This document shows positions 1-8,401 of a stretch of 37,534 bases of DNA, piece after piece. The DNA comes from Pseudomonadota bacterium. GTDB taxonomy: Bacteria > Pseudomonadota > Gammaproteobacteria > Burkholderiales > UBA11063. Position 1 is the stretch's first letter; the number at the start of each line of letters is the position of its first letter. The translations under genes and the position numbers were made by a program. The DNA lies in NCBI GenBank assembly GCA_003962985.1, contig RXKA01000029.1:1-37534 (forward strand), given 5' to 3'. The notes beneath the pieces were generated by a model. That model was not told the DNA's origin and ran no database searches. It saw only the letters and a program-made list of their open reading frames with translations.

Positions 1-846
1 AGTATTGCTGAAGCTATAATCGAGAATACTCTTAATGCATTAGGGATTGCTGGTAAAATTAAATTATGGTTGCAGCAAGTAGAATTCTCGTTAAAACTTA
101 AAATAAAGTATGCAGATTTAGAGCTTGAACCCATGATTCAGATGATTAGAAATAACAATGATGAATGGGCATTACTTGAACATGCGCTTGAATTTTTGGA
201 AACCGCTGCACTAAAAAGTAGTAAACACGTAGTTGTATTTTTTGATGAATTTGGTGAATTGCATTCTGCTGATGAACGGATTATTAAAACTTTTAGATCA
301 GTTTTGCAATTGCATAAACATGTAAGTTGCTTATTTGCTGGTAGTCAAGAAACTTTGATGACAAAAATATTCGTGGAACAATCTGGAGCATTTTATCGTT
401 TTGGTAATCTTGTTTGGCTTAAAGAGTTTGAACGTAGCGAAGTAATAGAGTTACTTGAAGATATGAAGCTAGATTTTGCAACTATTGATAAAATTATAAG
501 TTTATTTGGCTGTCATCCTTATTATACCTCACGAATTATCAAAGATATTATGTTGCAGCCAATTTATGGTACATCGGTGGAATACTTAGAAGAGTATATT
601 AACCAAGTATTAATCCTAGAAGAAAATGCCTATTTAGAATTACAAACTGAGAAGATCAAAGCACGAAATAATGCATTAGATGTTTTTACCAATATAGCCT
701 TGGGGATTGATCCGTATTCTTTGGGATTGAGTAAGCAAGTTGTTTATAATGTACTCAAAAATCTAGAAATTAGTGGTTTTATTAGCAAGGCGGATAAGTC
801 TAAATATGTCGTGACTGATCCGTTGCTTAAATTGTATTTTAGTTAG
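1..846 (+). CDS. AAA-type ATPase, archaeal-ATPase-like (5' end outside window)
   Basis: The frame is open from the first base, so the true start and the Walker A motif lie upstream. A Walker B-like strand VVVFFDEFGE is encoded at about 232-261, followed by a sensor-like strand (CLFAGSQET) at about 325-354. The last 60 codons look like a winged-helix domain (VVYNVLKNLEISGFISKADKSK). This arrangement (P-loop NTPase followed by a C-terminal winged helix) is typical of the ATPase_2/archaeal-ATPase group of STAND-like proteins, often encoded by mobile or orphan genes of unknown role. No partner gene is visible; the next gene is almost 900 bases away. The family call rests on motif pattern only. 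Confidence 0.65.
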   Translation, partial: SIAEAIIENTLNALGIAGKIKLWLQQVEFSLKLKIKYADLELEPMIQMIRNNNDEWALLEHALEFLETAALKSSKHVVVFFDEFGELHSADERIIKTFRSVLQLHKHVSCLFAGSQETLMTKIFVEQSGAFYRFGNLVWLKEFERSEVIELLEDMKLDFATIDKIISLFGCHPYYTSRIIKDIMLQPIYGTSVEYLEEYINQVLILEENAYLELQTEKIKARNNALDVFTNIALGIDPYSLGLSKQVVYNVLKNLEISGFISKADKSKYVVTDPLLKLYFS

Positions 847-852
847 TACATT

Positions 853-887
853 CGTCATTCTTTTAAGATTTTAATCTTTTAGTGACG
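853..887 (+). terminator. Imperfect hairpin after the ATPase gene
   Basis: CGTCA (853-857) pairs with TGACG (883-887), and an inner perfect stem AAGATT/AATCTT lies at 865-878, with a T-rich internal loop. It begins 6 bases after the ATPase stop codon. There is no clean T-run after the outer stem, so it may be a weak terminator or an mRNA-stabilising hairpin. Confidence 0.4.
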
Positions 888-1308
888 CTAAGGAATCGGT
901 TAGTATTACTTTATTATCGCTACAGTGCAAAGCGATATTAATAGTTTATCCAATGATTTATTCTTGCCTAAAACTCCTGATTTGTTAGTCCTAGGTTAGT
1001 GCAATATCGTTGTTCATCAATGATCAATCATATCATCCATAAGTAGATATTTTTGTACACTGTATTTTATGTGGTAATGGTATTAATTAATTTGATTTGT
1101 AATCATGTTATTCATCATTGTAATATCCATCAAGTGCCTAATCTGTGGCTATATGTCGGTTAAATTTATGATTCACCACATTTTCAGCCGATTATTTTAT
1201 CTAAAAGCAAACGGCAAATCTACTTAATAATCTTGGTTCATAACATATGGTTAGTTCTGTTGATACATACAGAATTGGCATTTTTTTATTATTAAATCGA
1301 AAAATAAT
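888..1308. other. Non-coding stretch, no recognisable feature
   Basis: About 420 bases of AT-rich sequence with stops in all frames. I see no RNA gene, no long repeat and no gene remnant. It separates the ATPase gene from the arg promoter. Confidence 0.5.
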
Positions 1309-1338
1309 TTGACAAGTTATTATTTTTTATTTGATAAT
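1309..1338 (+). promoter_or_regulatory. Promoter of the arg leader and operon
   Basis: A perfect -35 TTGACA lies at 1309-1314 and a -10 GATAAT at 1333-1338 with an 18-base spacer (or TGATAA with 17). Predicted transcription start is about 1345, directly before GCGGAAATT at 1347. It is the only near-consensus promoter between the ATPase gene and argF. No paired ArgR-type box (TGAAT/ATTCA) is seen on it. Confidence 0.7.
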
Positions 1339-1389
1339 GCTGGATAGCGGAAATTTTTCCGTTCACATCTTAATTTTAAGGACTATATC

Positions 1390-1509
1390 ATGCAAAATTC
1401 AGTCATGCTACATGATTTCAAGAGTTTGCAATTTGCCACTGGCAATGATGATATTATCATGTCTATTCATAATTTATCCCTAGTCGCAAATCTACGACGA
1501 CGAAAATAA
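1390..1509 (+). CDS. Candidate arginine-operon leader peptide (39 aa)
   Basis: A small ORF of 39 codons has a good Shine-Dalgarno, AAGGA at 1378-1382, 7 bases before ATG 1390. The peptide ends LRRRK and the three arginines are CGA-CGA-CGA at 1495-1503, immediately followed by AAA and TAA. It lies about 45 bases after the predicted transcript start and 214 bases before argF. A short ORF with a run of the end-product amino acid in the leader of its own biosynthetic operon is the hallmark of leader-peptide control (trp, his, leu operons). I could not find a clear terminator hairpin with a T-run between it and argF, so if it regulates, the mechanism may be Rho-dependent or act on argF ribosome-site access. 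It is longer than classical leaders and may be coincidental. Confidence 0.5.
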   Translation: MQNSVMLHDFKSLQFATGNDDIIMSIHNLSLVANLRRRK

Positions 1510-1666
1510 TCTTCTCTTTATTACACAAATTTTATTAACATCATTTGGTTATCTTTTTAGGTTTTTATCTCATTAATTGTTGTGGTTGGGTTTACTGATT
1601 TTTATTCGTTCAGTGATACTTGTTCCATTAGATGATTTTTAGATTCTGCAATTGATTTGATATAAA

Positions 1667-1717
1667 TTAGCGTATTATTTAGCGCTAACATCAGTAATAA
1701 TTTCCGCAATAGGAATT
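1667..1717 (+). promoter_or_regulatory. Structured leader just upstream of argF
   Basis: TTAGCG (1667-1672) pairs with CGCTAA (1683-1688). TTCC (1702-1705) can pair with GGAA (1712-1715), which contains the argF ribosome-binding site. AATTTCCGC at 1699-1707 is also an exact 9-base complement of GCGGAAATT at 1347-1355, the predicted 5' end of the transcript. These are sequence complementarities only; no folding was computed. Confidence 0.35.
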
Positions 1718-1723
1718 GATATC

Positions 1724-2713
1724 ATGTTAAAGAATAGAAGTTTTATTAGTTTATTAGATTTTAGCCAAGCAGAGATAGATTATTTGCTAGATTTATCACA
1801 TTTTCTAAAAGCACAAAGACAGCAAGGCATCAAAAGAAATTCATTGGCAGGTAAAAATATTGCCCTCTTATTTGAAAAAACCTCAACCAGAACGAGAAGT
1901 TCTTTTGAAATCGGCGTAATCGAAGAGGGTGGTTATCCTAGTTTTATCGACGTATCCAGTTCACAATTTGGTAAAAAAGAATCGGTAGAAGATTCGGCAA
2001 AGGTTCTAGCAGGATTTTTTCATGGTATAGAATTTAGAGGATTTTCGCATCAAACTGTTGAAGACTTAGCTAAATATTCAGGTGTTCCCATTTATAATGG
2101 TTTAACTGATGATGAGCACCCAACGCAAATTTTGGCAGATCTGATGACTATCCAAGAGGCATTTCCCGATAAACCGCTGAATAAAATTAAAGTAGTCTAT
2201 GTCGGTGATGCTAGAAATAATATGTCCAATGCATGGATCTATGGTTGTGCAATCATGGGAATGCATTTTGTAGCCTATGGTCCACAAGAGTTATTTCCAG
2301 ATAAAGCCGTGCTTGCTAAGGCAGAAGCTATTGCAAAAACAAGTGGTGCGACTATTCAATTATCATCTGATATCAGTTCATTACAAGATGCCGATGTGCT
2401 GTATACCGATGTCTGGATCTCTATGGGTGAGGAATCTCAGATTGAGCATAGAGCAAAATTATTACAGCCGTACAAAATAACTACGCAGTTAATAAATGCG
2501 ACGAATAATCCAAATGTGGTTTTCATGCATTGTTTGCCAGCCTTTCATGATTTCGAAACTAAATTTGTTCAAGACGCGTTGGATAAATTTGGTGCTGATG
2601 TACGCGAAGTTGATGATGAGGTTTTTAGAAGTAAACACTCAATCGTGTTTCAACAAGCGCATAATAGACTACATACAATTAAAGCAATCCTCGTTGCAAC
2701 GTTGGGAGAATAA
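1724..2713 (+). CDS. argF: Ornithine carbamoyltransferase
   Basis: Transfers the carbamoyl group of carbamoyl phosphate to ornithine, giving citrulline, in the cytoplasm. The 329-residue length is normal for the family. The carbamoyl-phosphate loop STRTR is at residues 54-58, HPTQ at 132-135, the ornithine-side SMGEE at 233-237, and the catalytic HCLP at 269-272. ATG 1724 has AGGA at 1711-1714. It is the first gene of argFJBCHGD; argJ starts 2 bases after its stop. Arginine codons are remarkably uniform: by hand count 10 of 11 are AGA and one is CGC, unlike the CGT/CGC-rich housekeeping genes further along. Confidence 0.96.
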   Translation: MLKNRSFISLLDFSQAEIDYLLDLSHFLKAQRQQGIKRNSLAGKNIALLFEKTSTRTRSSFEIGVIEEGGYPSFIDVSSSQFGKKESVEDSAKVLAGFFHGIEFRGFSHQTVEDLAKYSGVPIYNGLTDDEHPTQILADLMTIQEAFPDKPLNKIKVVYVGDARNNMSNAWIYGCAIMGMHFVAYGPQELFPDKAVLAKAEAIAKTSGATIQLSSDISSLQDADVLYTDVWISMGEESQIEHRAKLLQPYKITTQLINATNNPNVVFMHCLPAFHDFETKFVQDALDKFGADVREVDDEVFRSKHSIVFQQAHNRLHTIKAILVATLGE

Positions 2714-2715
2714 GG

Positions 2716-3933
2716 ATGACAACATTTAAACAAATTAGTGGCAATGTGTGTGCACCATTAGGTTTTAAGGCATCAGGAATTGCAGTTGGACTAAAAAAAT
2801 CGCAAAAACCAGATTTATCATTAATCTATAGTGAGGTTCCTGCTAATGCCGCGGGTGTTTATACCAAAAATAAAATCAAAGCTGCACCGCTACTCCTAAC
2901 CAAGAAAAACGTTAAAAAAGGACAGCTCAAAGCAATTATTACCAATAGCGGTAATGCTAATTCATGTACTGGCAAAGAGGGTAAACAACATGCACAGCAA
3001 ACGATGGAAGAATTAGCGACACAACTAAAAATCAAACCTCACTTAGTTGCGGTATCCAGTACGGGAGTGATTGGTGTTAGCTTACCGATTGAGAAAATTT
3101 TGACGGGGATACCAAAGCTAACAGAACAACTAGCTCATGATGGTGGTGAGGCAGCAGCAAGAGCGATTTTAACTACGGATACATTTATCAAGGAAGAAGC
3201 AATTGAATTAAAGCTAAGTAATGGTAATAAGGTTAGAATTGGTGGTATCTCAAAAGGCTCTGGAATGATCCACCCAAATATGGCAACGATGCTTGCTTAC
3301 CTAACCAGTGATATTAATATTAGCGCAGAACTTTTGCAAACGACATTAACCATGGTAGTAAATAATAGTTTCAATATGATTAGTGTTGATGGTGATTCAT
3401 CGACTAATGACATGGCATTGGTTATGGCAAATGGAATGGCAAAAAATTCGCAGATTACATCAGTAAAAGACCCTGATTGGGAAATCTTTTATCATGGTCT
3501 AAGTTATGTTTGTACCTCGTTAGCGCGGCAAATCGCCAAAGATGGTGAGGGTGCGAGTAAATTAATTACCGTTAATGTACATGGTGCAAAAACAACCAAA
3601 GCCGCAAAATGTATTGCTAAAAGCGTTATTTCATCATCGTTATTTAAGTCAGCAGTATTTGGTAATGATGCAAATTGGGGCAGAATTGCTTGTGCTATTG
3701 GTTATGCTGAAACACAAATCAAATTACAGAAATTAGTAATTGCCCTTGAGGATTTAACACTCTTTGCCAATGGGTTACCAATCGCATTTGATGAAACACT
3801 GGCATATAGTTTACTTGATAAGCCAGAAGTAGTAATTAATGTTAATTTGGGAATGGGTGATAAGACTGCAACTGCATGGGGTTGTGACCTTACTTACGAT
3901 TACGTAAAAATTAATGCAGCTTATAGGACTTAA
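2716..3933 (+). CDS. argJ: Glutamate N-acetyltransferase / amino-acid acetyltransferase (ArgJ)
   Basis: Recycles the acetyl group from N-acetylornithine to glutamate, making the pathway cyclic; many members also use acetyl-CoA and so replace ArgA. The 405-residue length is typical. The self-cleavage site is clear: Ala190-Thr191 in PNMATMLAY, where Thr191 becomes the N-terminal nucleophile of the beta chain. The oxyanion-hole segment STGVIG is at 115-120 and NSGNAN at 77-82. The gene begins 2 bases after argF. Whether the enzyme is mono- or bifunctional cannot be read from sequence, but no argA is present in this cluster. Confidence 0.95.
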   Translation: MTTFKQISGNVCAPLGFKASGIAVGLKKSQKPDLSLIYSEVPANAAGVYTKNKIKAAPLLLTKKNVKKGQLKAIITNSGNANSCTGKEGKQHAQQTMEELATQLKIKPHLVAVSSTGVIGVSLPIEKILTGIPKLTEQLAHDGGEAAARAILTTDTFIKEEAIELKLSNGNKVRIGGISKGSGMIHPNMATMLAYLTSDINISAELLQTTLTMVVNNSFNMISVDGDSSTNDMALVMANGMAKNSQITSVKDPDWEIFYHGLSYVCTSLARQIAKDGEGASKLITVNVHGAKTTKAAKCIAKSVISSSLFKSAVFGNDANWGRIACAIGYAETQIKLQKLVIALEDLTLFANGLPIAFDETLAYSLLDKPEVVINVNLGMGDKTATAWGCDLTYDYVKINAAYRT

Positions 3934-3936
3934 TCC

Positions 3937-4737
3937 ATGAAACAACCAATTATTGTAATTAAATGTGGTGGTTCAGTAATTAATTCAATTAGTGAATCTA
4001 GCGCGTTATGTCAAAATATAAAAGCTTTGCAAGATGGTGGGTATAAGGTTGTTCTTATTCATGGTGGTGGGCCCGAAATAAGTAAATTAGCCCAAATTTA
4101 TCAATTGGAGAGCCAATTCATTGATGGTATGAGAGTAACCAACGCTGCGATGATTGAATTAACGCAAATGGCTCTAATTGGTACGAATAATACCAATTTA
4201 GTGAATCAACTAAATCAATTTGGTTTATCTGCAATTGGCTTATCTGGGCATGATAATCAATTGTTAAGAGCCAACTATTTAGACTTTGACAAACTAGGTT
4301 ATGTTGGTGAAATTAGCGCTATTAACCATGAATTAATTAATTTGTTATTAACCCATCAATTAATACCAGTGATTGCACCACTAGCGATTGATACGGCTGG
4401 TAAAACCCTAAATGTGAATGCCGATATGGTGGCAGGTGCACTTGCGAGTAAATTAGCAGCGCAAGCATTAATTCTCTTAAGTGATATTGATGGTTATTAT
4501 GCCAATTATCCAGATAAGAATAGCATTGTACCGTTATTGACGACTACGGCAGTTCAACAATTATTAGATAATAAACAAGTAACAAGTGGCATGATACCCA
4601 AACTAAAATCATGTTTATTGGCTATCAATCATGATGCACAAAAAGCATATATCATTAACGGTACTGCCAAATATAATCTTGTTGACTTACTCAATGAACC
4701 ATCAGCGGGTGGTACATGTGTAATAAAAGGAGCATAA
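3937..4737 (+). CDS. argB: Acetylglutamate kinase
   Basis: Phosphorylates N-acetylglutamate. Lys9 in IKCGGSV, HGGGPE at 42-47, Arg66, NVNAD at 159-163, Asp183 and Lys222 (GMIPK) match the catalytic and ATP-binding positions of the amino-acid-kinase fold. At 266 residues it is a short form without the N-terminal helix that marks arginine-inhibited kinases. KCGGSVI, HGGGPEI and APLxxxxxKTLNVNAD read more like Bacillus ArgB, as I remember it, than like the roughly 300-residue enzyme of most proteobacteria with a cyclic pathway. A cyclic pathway with a short kinase implies control elsewhere, such as the leader. Three bases separate it from argJ. Both arginine codons are AGA. Confidence 0.95.
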   Translation: MKQPIIVIKCGGSVINSISESSALCQNIKALQDGGYKVVLIHGGGPEISKLAQIYQLESQFIDGMRVTNAAMIELTQMALIGTNNTNLVNQLNQFGLSAIGLSGHDNQLLRANYLDFDKLGYVGEISAINHELINLLLTHQLIPVIAPLAIDTAGKTLNVNADMVAGALASKLAAQALILLSDIDGYYANYPDKNSIVPLLTTTAVQQLLDNKQVTSGMIPKLKSCLLAINHDAQKAYIINGTAKYNLVDLLNEPSAGGTCVIKGA

Positions 4738-4740
4738 ATC

Positions 4741-5796
4741 ATGCAAATCAGAACTAGTATTATTGGTGCATCAGGTTACACTGGGATTGAGCTAATCAGA
4801 TTATTGCAACAACATCCAAAAGCTAAATTGGCACATTTGGTTTCGCCAAGTAATAGTGGTAGTAATATTGCCGATGTTTACCCACATCTAACTGAAATTA
4901 TTTATGACAAATTTGATAGCTTAGATATCGATAAAATTGCGGATGATAGTGATATTATTTTTATGGCATTACCGCATGGGGAAGCGCTGCAACTTATTCC
5001 AAAGTTTTTGGATAAACATTGCAAGATAATTGACCTTAGTGCCGATATGCGGATAAATGATGGTAAAACATATAGTGAATGGTATCATGTTGAACACCAT
5101 AATCAGGAATTATTGGATGCTGCCGTGTATGGATTACCCGAAATATATCTCCATGAAACGATTAGTCGTTCAGCAATTATTGCCAATCCAGGTTGTTATC
5201 CAACGGCAACCATTCTTAGCTTAGCGCCATTATTGCAAAATAACTTGATTGATACCGAAAATAGACCGCTAATTATTGATGCCAAATCAGGGGTATCTGG
5301 TGCAGGTAGAAGTTTAAGTTTAGCAACCCATTTTTGTGAAGCTATGAATAATTTTACTGCCTATCAGATTGGTGGAATTCATAGACATATTCCAGAAATT
5401 GAGCAAGAATTAAGTAAATTAGCTAAACGTAAAGTTCAAATTCAATTTACGCCACATCTTATTCCGATGCCACGTGGGATGATGGTAACTAGTTATTGCC
5501 ATTTGAATAACAATTTTTCGATTGGGCAAATTGAAAAAATTTATCAAGAATATTATTTTGGTAAACCATTTGTACGGATTATGTCACATCAGAATCGTGC
5601 CAGTGTCAAATCAGTAATTGGTAGTAATTTCTGTGATATTTATTTATCATTAGATTTACGCACCAACTATCTGACGGTAATTAGCTGTATTGATAATTTA
5701 ATCAAAGGAGCATCAGGACAAGCGATTCAGAATATGAATATCATATCTGGATTGCATGAGTATACTGGATTACAAAATATTCCATTCTATCCATAG
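4741..5796 (+). CDS. argC: N-acetyl-gamma-glutamyl-phosphate reductase
   Basis: NADPH-dependent reduction of acetylglutamyl phosphate to the semialdehyde. The N-terminal dinucleotide loop GASGYTG is at residues 9-15, the catalytic cysteine is Cys152 in NPGCYPT, and the conserved histidine lies in HRHIPEI at 214-220. The 351-residue length fits the long (type 1) class. AGGAG at 4728-4732 gives good spacing to ATG 4741, 3 bases after argB. Confidence 0.96.
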   Translation: MQIRTSIIGASGYTGIELIRLLQQHPKAKLAHLVSPSNSGSNIADVYPHLTEIIYDKFDSLDIDKIADDSDIIFMALPHGEALQLIPKFLDKHCKIIDLSADMRINDGKTYSEWYHVEHHNQELLDAAVYGLPEIYLHETISRSAIIANPGCYPTATILSLAPLLQNNLIDTENRPLIIDAKSGVSGAGRSLSLATHFCEAMNNFTAYQIGGIHRHIPEIEQELSKLAKRKVQIQFTPHLIPMPRGMMVTSYCHLNNNFSIGQIEKIYQEYYFGKPFVRIMSHQNRASVKSVIGSNFCDIYLSLDLRTNYLTVISCIDNLIKGASGQAIQNMNIISGLHEYTGLQNIPFYP

Positions 5797-5807
5797 GAGT
5801 AATGAGA

Positions 5808-7121
5808 ATGACTAAATTATGGGCAAAAGGTTACCAACTTAATCAAGTGGTGGAAGAATTTATGACTGGCGATGATCCAATACTTGATTTAAGAATTGCT
5901 TATTATGATTGTATCGCAAGTATTGCACATGCCAAAATGCTGGCGAGTATTAATATAATTAGCACGGAAGAACTAACGCAATTAGAAATAGGTTTAAATG
6001 AAATAATCGCTCTTATTAATAATGATCAATTTGTAATTAATTTTGAACAAGAGGATATTCATACGGCAATTGAAAATTACCTCGTAAATAAATGTGGCGA
6101 TATTGGTAAGAAAATTCATACTGCCAGATCTAGGAATGATCAGGTATTAACCGCTTTAAGATTGTATACCAAGAATGAACTTCATCAAACATATCAATTA
6201 GTGATTGAAATGTGTGGAGTATTAGCTGATTTTGCAACCAAATATCAAAATATTCCTTATGTAGGACGTACCCATTATCAAAAAGCTATGCCATCCTCAA
6301 TTGGATTATGGAGTGGTGCAATACTTGAATCATTGCTGGATGATTTATTGCTATTAGAAAATAGTTATACGATTATCAATCAGTCACCATTGGGGTCTGC
6401 GGCTAGTTATGGTGTGTCATTGCCAATTGATCGTAAATTGACAAGTGAGCTTTTGGGTTTTGCTAAAGTACAAAATAATGTATTATATGCTAATAACAGT
6501 CGTGGTAAATTTGAGGGTATTGTCATTGCTGCGCTTAATCAAATTATGCAAGATTTAGCCAAATTAGCAACGGATATTATTTTGTTTAGCGCGCCAGAGA
6601 TGGGGTACTTAAATTTACCGATTGAATTTTGTCCTGGTAGTAGTTTAATGCCAAACAAAAAGAACCCAGATCCATTTGAATTAATTCGTGCGAAAAGTGC
6701 CGTAACAACGGGTTATCTAGTACAAGTGCTTGAATTGGGGAGAGGATTACCATCTGGTTATAATCGGGACTTTCAAGAAAGTAAGCGCCCACTATTTTAT
6801 AGCTTTGATATTGTTAAGCAATCGTTGCAAGTAGCGAGTATTATTTTAGCAAAAATCACGGTGAATGAAACAAAATGTTTAGCAGGATTTACAAATGATG
6901 TTTTTGCAACTGACCAAGCATTATATTTAGCATTAAAAGGTATTCCATTTCGTGATGCTTACCAACAGGTTGCAGAAGATTTGGCAAATGTGACTTTATC
7001 TGACCCAGTTGCGAATATTCTTAATAAAACGCATTTAGGTGCAACTGGTAATTTAGGGCTAGCAATAGCTTTGGAACAAATTAATTTAGCTAAAACCAAA
7101 CCAATTTATCTTGGAGAATGA
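5808..7121 (+). CDS. argH: Argininosuccinate lyase
   Basis: Splits argininosuccinate into arginine and fumarate. The superfamily signature GSSLMPNKKNPD at residues 277-288 contains the catalytic serine loop; TARSRND (106-111 region) and THYQ (His156 acid/base) are present. THYQ replaces the more usual THLQ. I prefer ATG 5808 (MTKLWAKG) to ATG 5802, because the Shine-Dalgarno AGGAG at 5795-5799 is 8 bases from 5808 and only 2 from 5802. The length is 437 residues, slightly short for the family. The stop overlaps the approach to argG, whose ATG is one base downstream. Confidence 0.95.
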   Translation: MTKLWAKGYQLNQVVEEFMTGDDPILDLRIAYYDCIASIAHAKMLASINIISTEELTQLEIGLNEIIALINNDQFVINFEQEDIHTAIENYLVNKCGDIGKKIHTARSRNDQVLTALRLYTKNELHQTYQLVIEMCGVLADFATKYQNIPYVGRTHYQKAMPSSIGLWSGAILESLLDDLLLLENSYTIINQSPLGSAASYGVSLPIDRKLTSELLGFAKVQNNVLYANNSRGKFEGIVIAALNQIMQDLAKLATDIILFSAPEMGYLNLPIEFCPGSSLMPNKKNPDPFELIRAKSAVTTGYLVQVLELGRGLPSGYNRDFQESKRPLFYSFDIVKQSLQVASIILAKITVNETKCLAGFTNDVFATDQALYLALKGIPFRDAYQQVAEDLANVTLSDPVANILNKTHLGATGNLGLAIALEQINLAKTKPIYLGE

Positions 7122-7122
7122 T

Positions 7123-8334
7123 ATGAAAAAACAAGTTGTCTTAGCGTATAGTGGTGGATTGGATACCTCGGTAATTCTAAAATGGCTCATCAATAAAGGC
7201 TATGAGGTTAGCGCATTTATGGCGGATGTGGGGCAAGAGGAAGATTTTGCCGCTGCCAAAGAAAAAGCTCTGGGAATTGGAGCTAAAGAAGTTGTTATTG
7301 TTGATTGTAAAGAAGAGTTTGTAACGGATTATATTTATCCATCATTACAAACTGGTGCACTGTATGAGAATCGTTACTTATTGGGAACGTCACTGGCAAG
7401 ACCGCTAATTGCTAAGAAATTAGTTGAATATGCATTAAGTAAAAACATCACACATATTGCTCATGGCGCAACTGGTAAGGGTAATGACCAAATTCGTTTT
7501 GAATTAGTATTTATGCAGTTTATGCCAAATGTTACGGTAATCGCACCATGGAAAGAACCAGAGTTTTTACAACAATTTCAGGGGCGGACAGATTTACTTA
7601 ACTTTGCAGCAGAGCAGAATATTCCAGTAACATCAACGTTACAAAAACCATATAGTATTGATGAAAATTTAATGCATACTAGCTATGAGGCAGGTATTTT
7701 GGAAGATCCTCTGTTGACACCACCAGAAGATATGTTCAAAAAAACTGTTTCGCCACAATTAGCACCAGATAAAGTGTTTGAGCTAAGTATTGAATTTAAG
7801 CATGGTATTCCGATCAAAGTTATTGAAAAAGAGAGTCAAAACGTAATTACTGGTAATAATCTGACTATTTTTACTTATTTGAATCAGGTTGCAGGGGCTA
7901 ATGCTATTGGTCGAATTGATATAGTTGAGAGCAGATTTGTTGGGATGAAATCTAGAGGTGTTTATGAAACCCCGGCAGGAGCATTATTACATAAAGCCTA
8001 CCAAGACTTAGAAACTTTAGTTCTTGATCGTGAGGTAATTCTTATGAAATCAATTGCCGCACCAAAACTTGGGCAACTAATTTACAATGGTATGTGGTTT
8101 AGCCCTGAGATGAAGATGTTGCTAGCTGCAAATAATACTACATTGGCACGCTTCAATGGTACTGTGCACCTCGGGCTTTATAAGGGAAATGTAATAATTT
8201 TGGGTAGAACATCGCCTAATTCTTTGTATGACAGTGATATCGCCAGCATGGACAAGCTTGGTGATTACGATCAAACTGATGCAAAAGGATTTATTAAATT
8301 AACTGCATTACGTCTGAAAAAACAACAGCCATAA
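7123..8334 (+). CDS. argG: Argininosuccinate synthase
   Basis: Condenses citrulline and aspartate using ATP. The N-terminal PP-loop AYSGGLDTS is at residues 8-16; HGATGKGNDQ and DENLMHTSYEAGILEDP follow. ATG 7123 is chosen over an upstream TTG because GGAG at 7113-7116 sits 6 bases before it. The 403-residue protein is the short class related to animal, Bacillus and alphaproteobacterial enzymes (GTSLARPLIAKK, MKSRGVYETPAG). It is not the roughly 447-residue E. coli/Neisseria class, which is a sign that the cluster may have a different history from the rest of the genome. Confidence 0.95.
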   Translation: MKKQVVLAYSGGLDTSVILKWLINKGYEVSAFMADVGQEEDFAAAKEKALGIGAKEVVIVDCKEEFVTDYIYPSLQTGALYENRYLLGTSLARPLIAKKLVEYALSKNITHIAHGATGKGNDQIRFELVFMQFMPNVTVIAPWKEPEFLQQFQGRTDLLNFAAEQNIPVTSTLQKPYSIDENLMHTSYEAGILEDPLLTPPEDMFKKTVSPQLAPDKVFELSIEFKHGIPIKVIEKESQNVITGNNLTIFTYLNQVAGANAIGRIDIVESRFVGMKSRGVYETPAGALLHKAYQDLETLVLDREVILMKSIAAPKLGQLIYNGMWFSPEMKMLLAANNTTLARFNGTVHLGLYKGNVIILGRTSPNSLYDSDIASMDKLGDYDQTDAKGFIKLTALRLKKQQP

Positions 8335-8352
8335 TTTATTGCTATTAGTATG

Positions 8353-8386
8353 ATTTGATGTGTGTTTTATATGCACATCAAATTTT
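8353..8386 (+). terminator. Perfect 10-bp hairpin between argG and argD
   Basis: ATTTGATGTG (8353-8362) and CACATCAAAT (8374-8383) form a perfect stem with an 11-base loop, followed by TTT. It sits in the only sizeable gap of the operon, just ahead of the argD ribosome-binding site at 8391. It could be a partial terminator, reducing argD transcription, or a processing/stability hairpin. Confidence 0.55.
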
Positions 8387-8401
8387 AACAAGGGACATCT
8401 C

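Noticed and set aside
1309..1400. ArgR (ARG box) control of the arg promoter
   Set aside because: No pair of TGAAT/ATTCA half-sites is visible on the promoter; isolated ATTCA occurrences are expected by chance.
1510..1723. Classical terminator for attenuation before argF
   Set aside because: The stems found (TTACTGA/TCAGTGA at about 1591-1615, TTAGCG/CGCTAA at 1667-1688) are short and have no T-run after them.
5802..5807. argH start at ATG 5802
   Set aside because: It is only 2 bases from the Shine-Dalgarno; ATG 5808 has proper spacing and gives the usual N-terminus.
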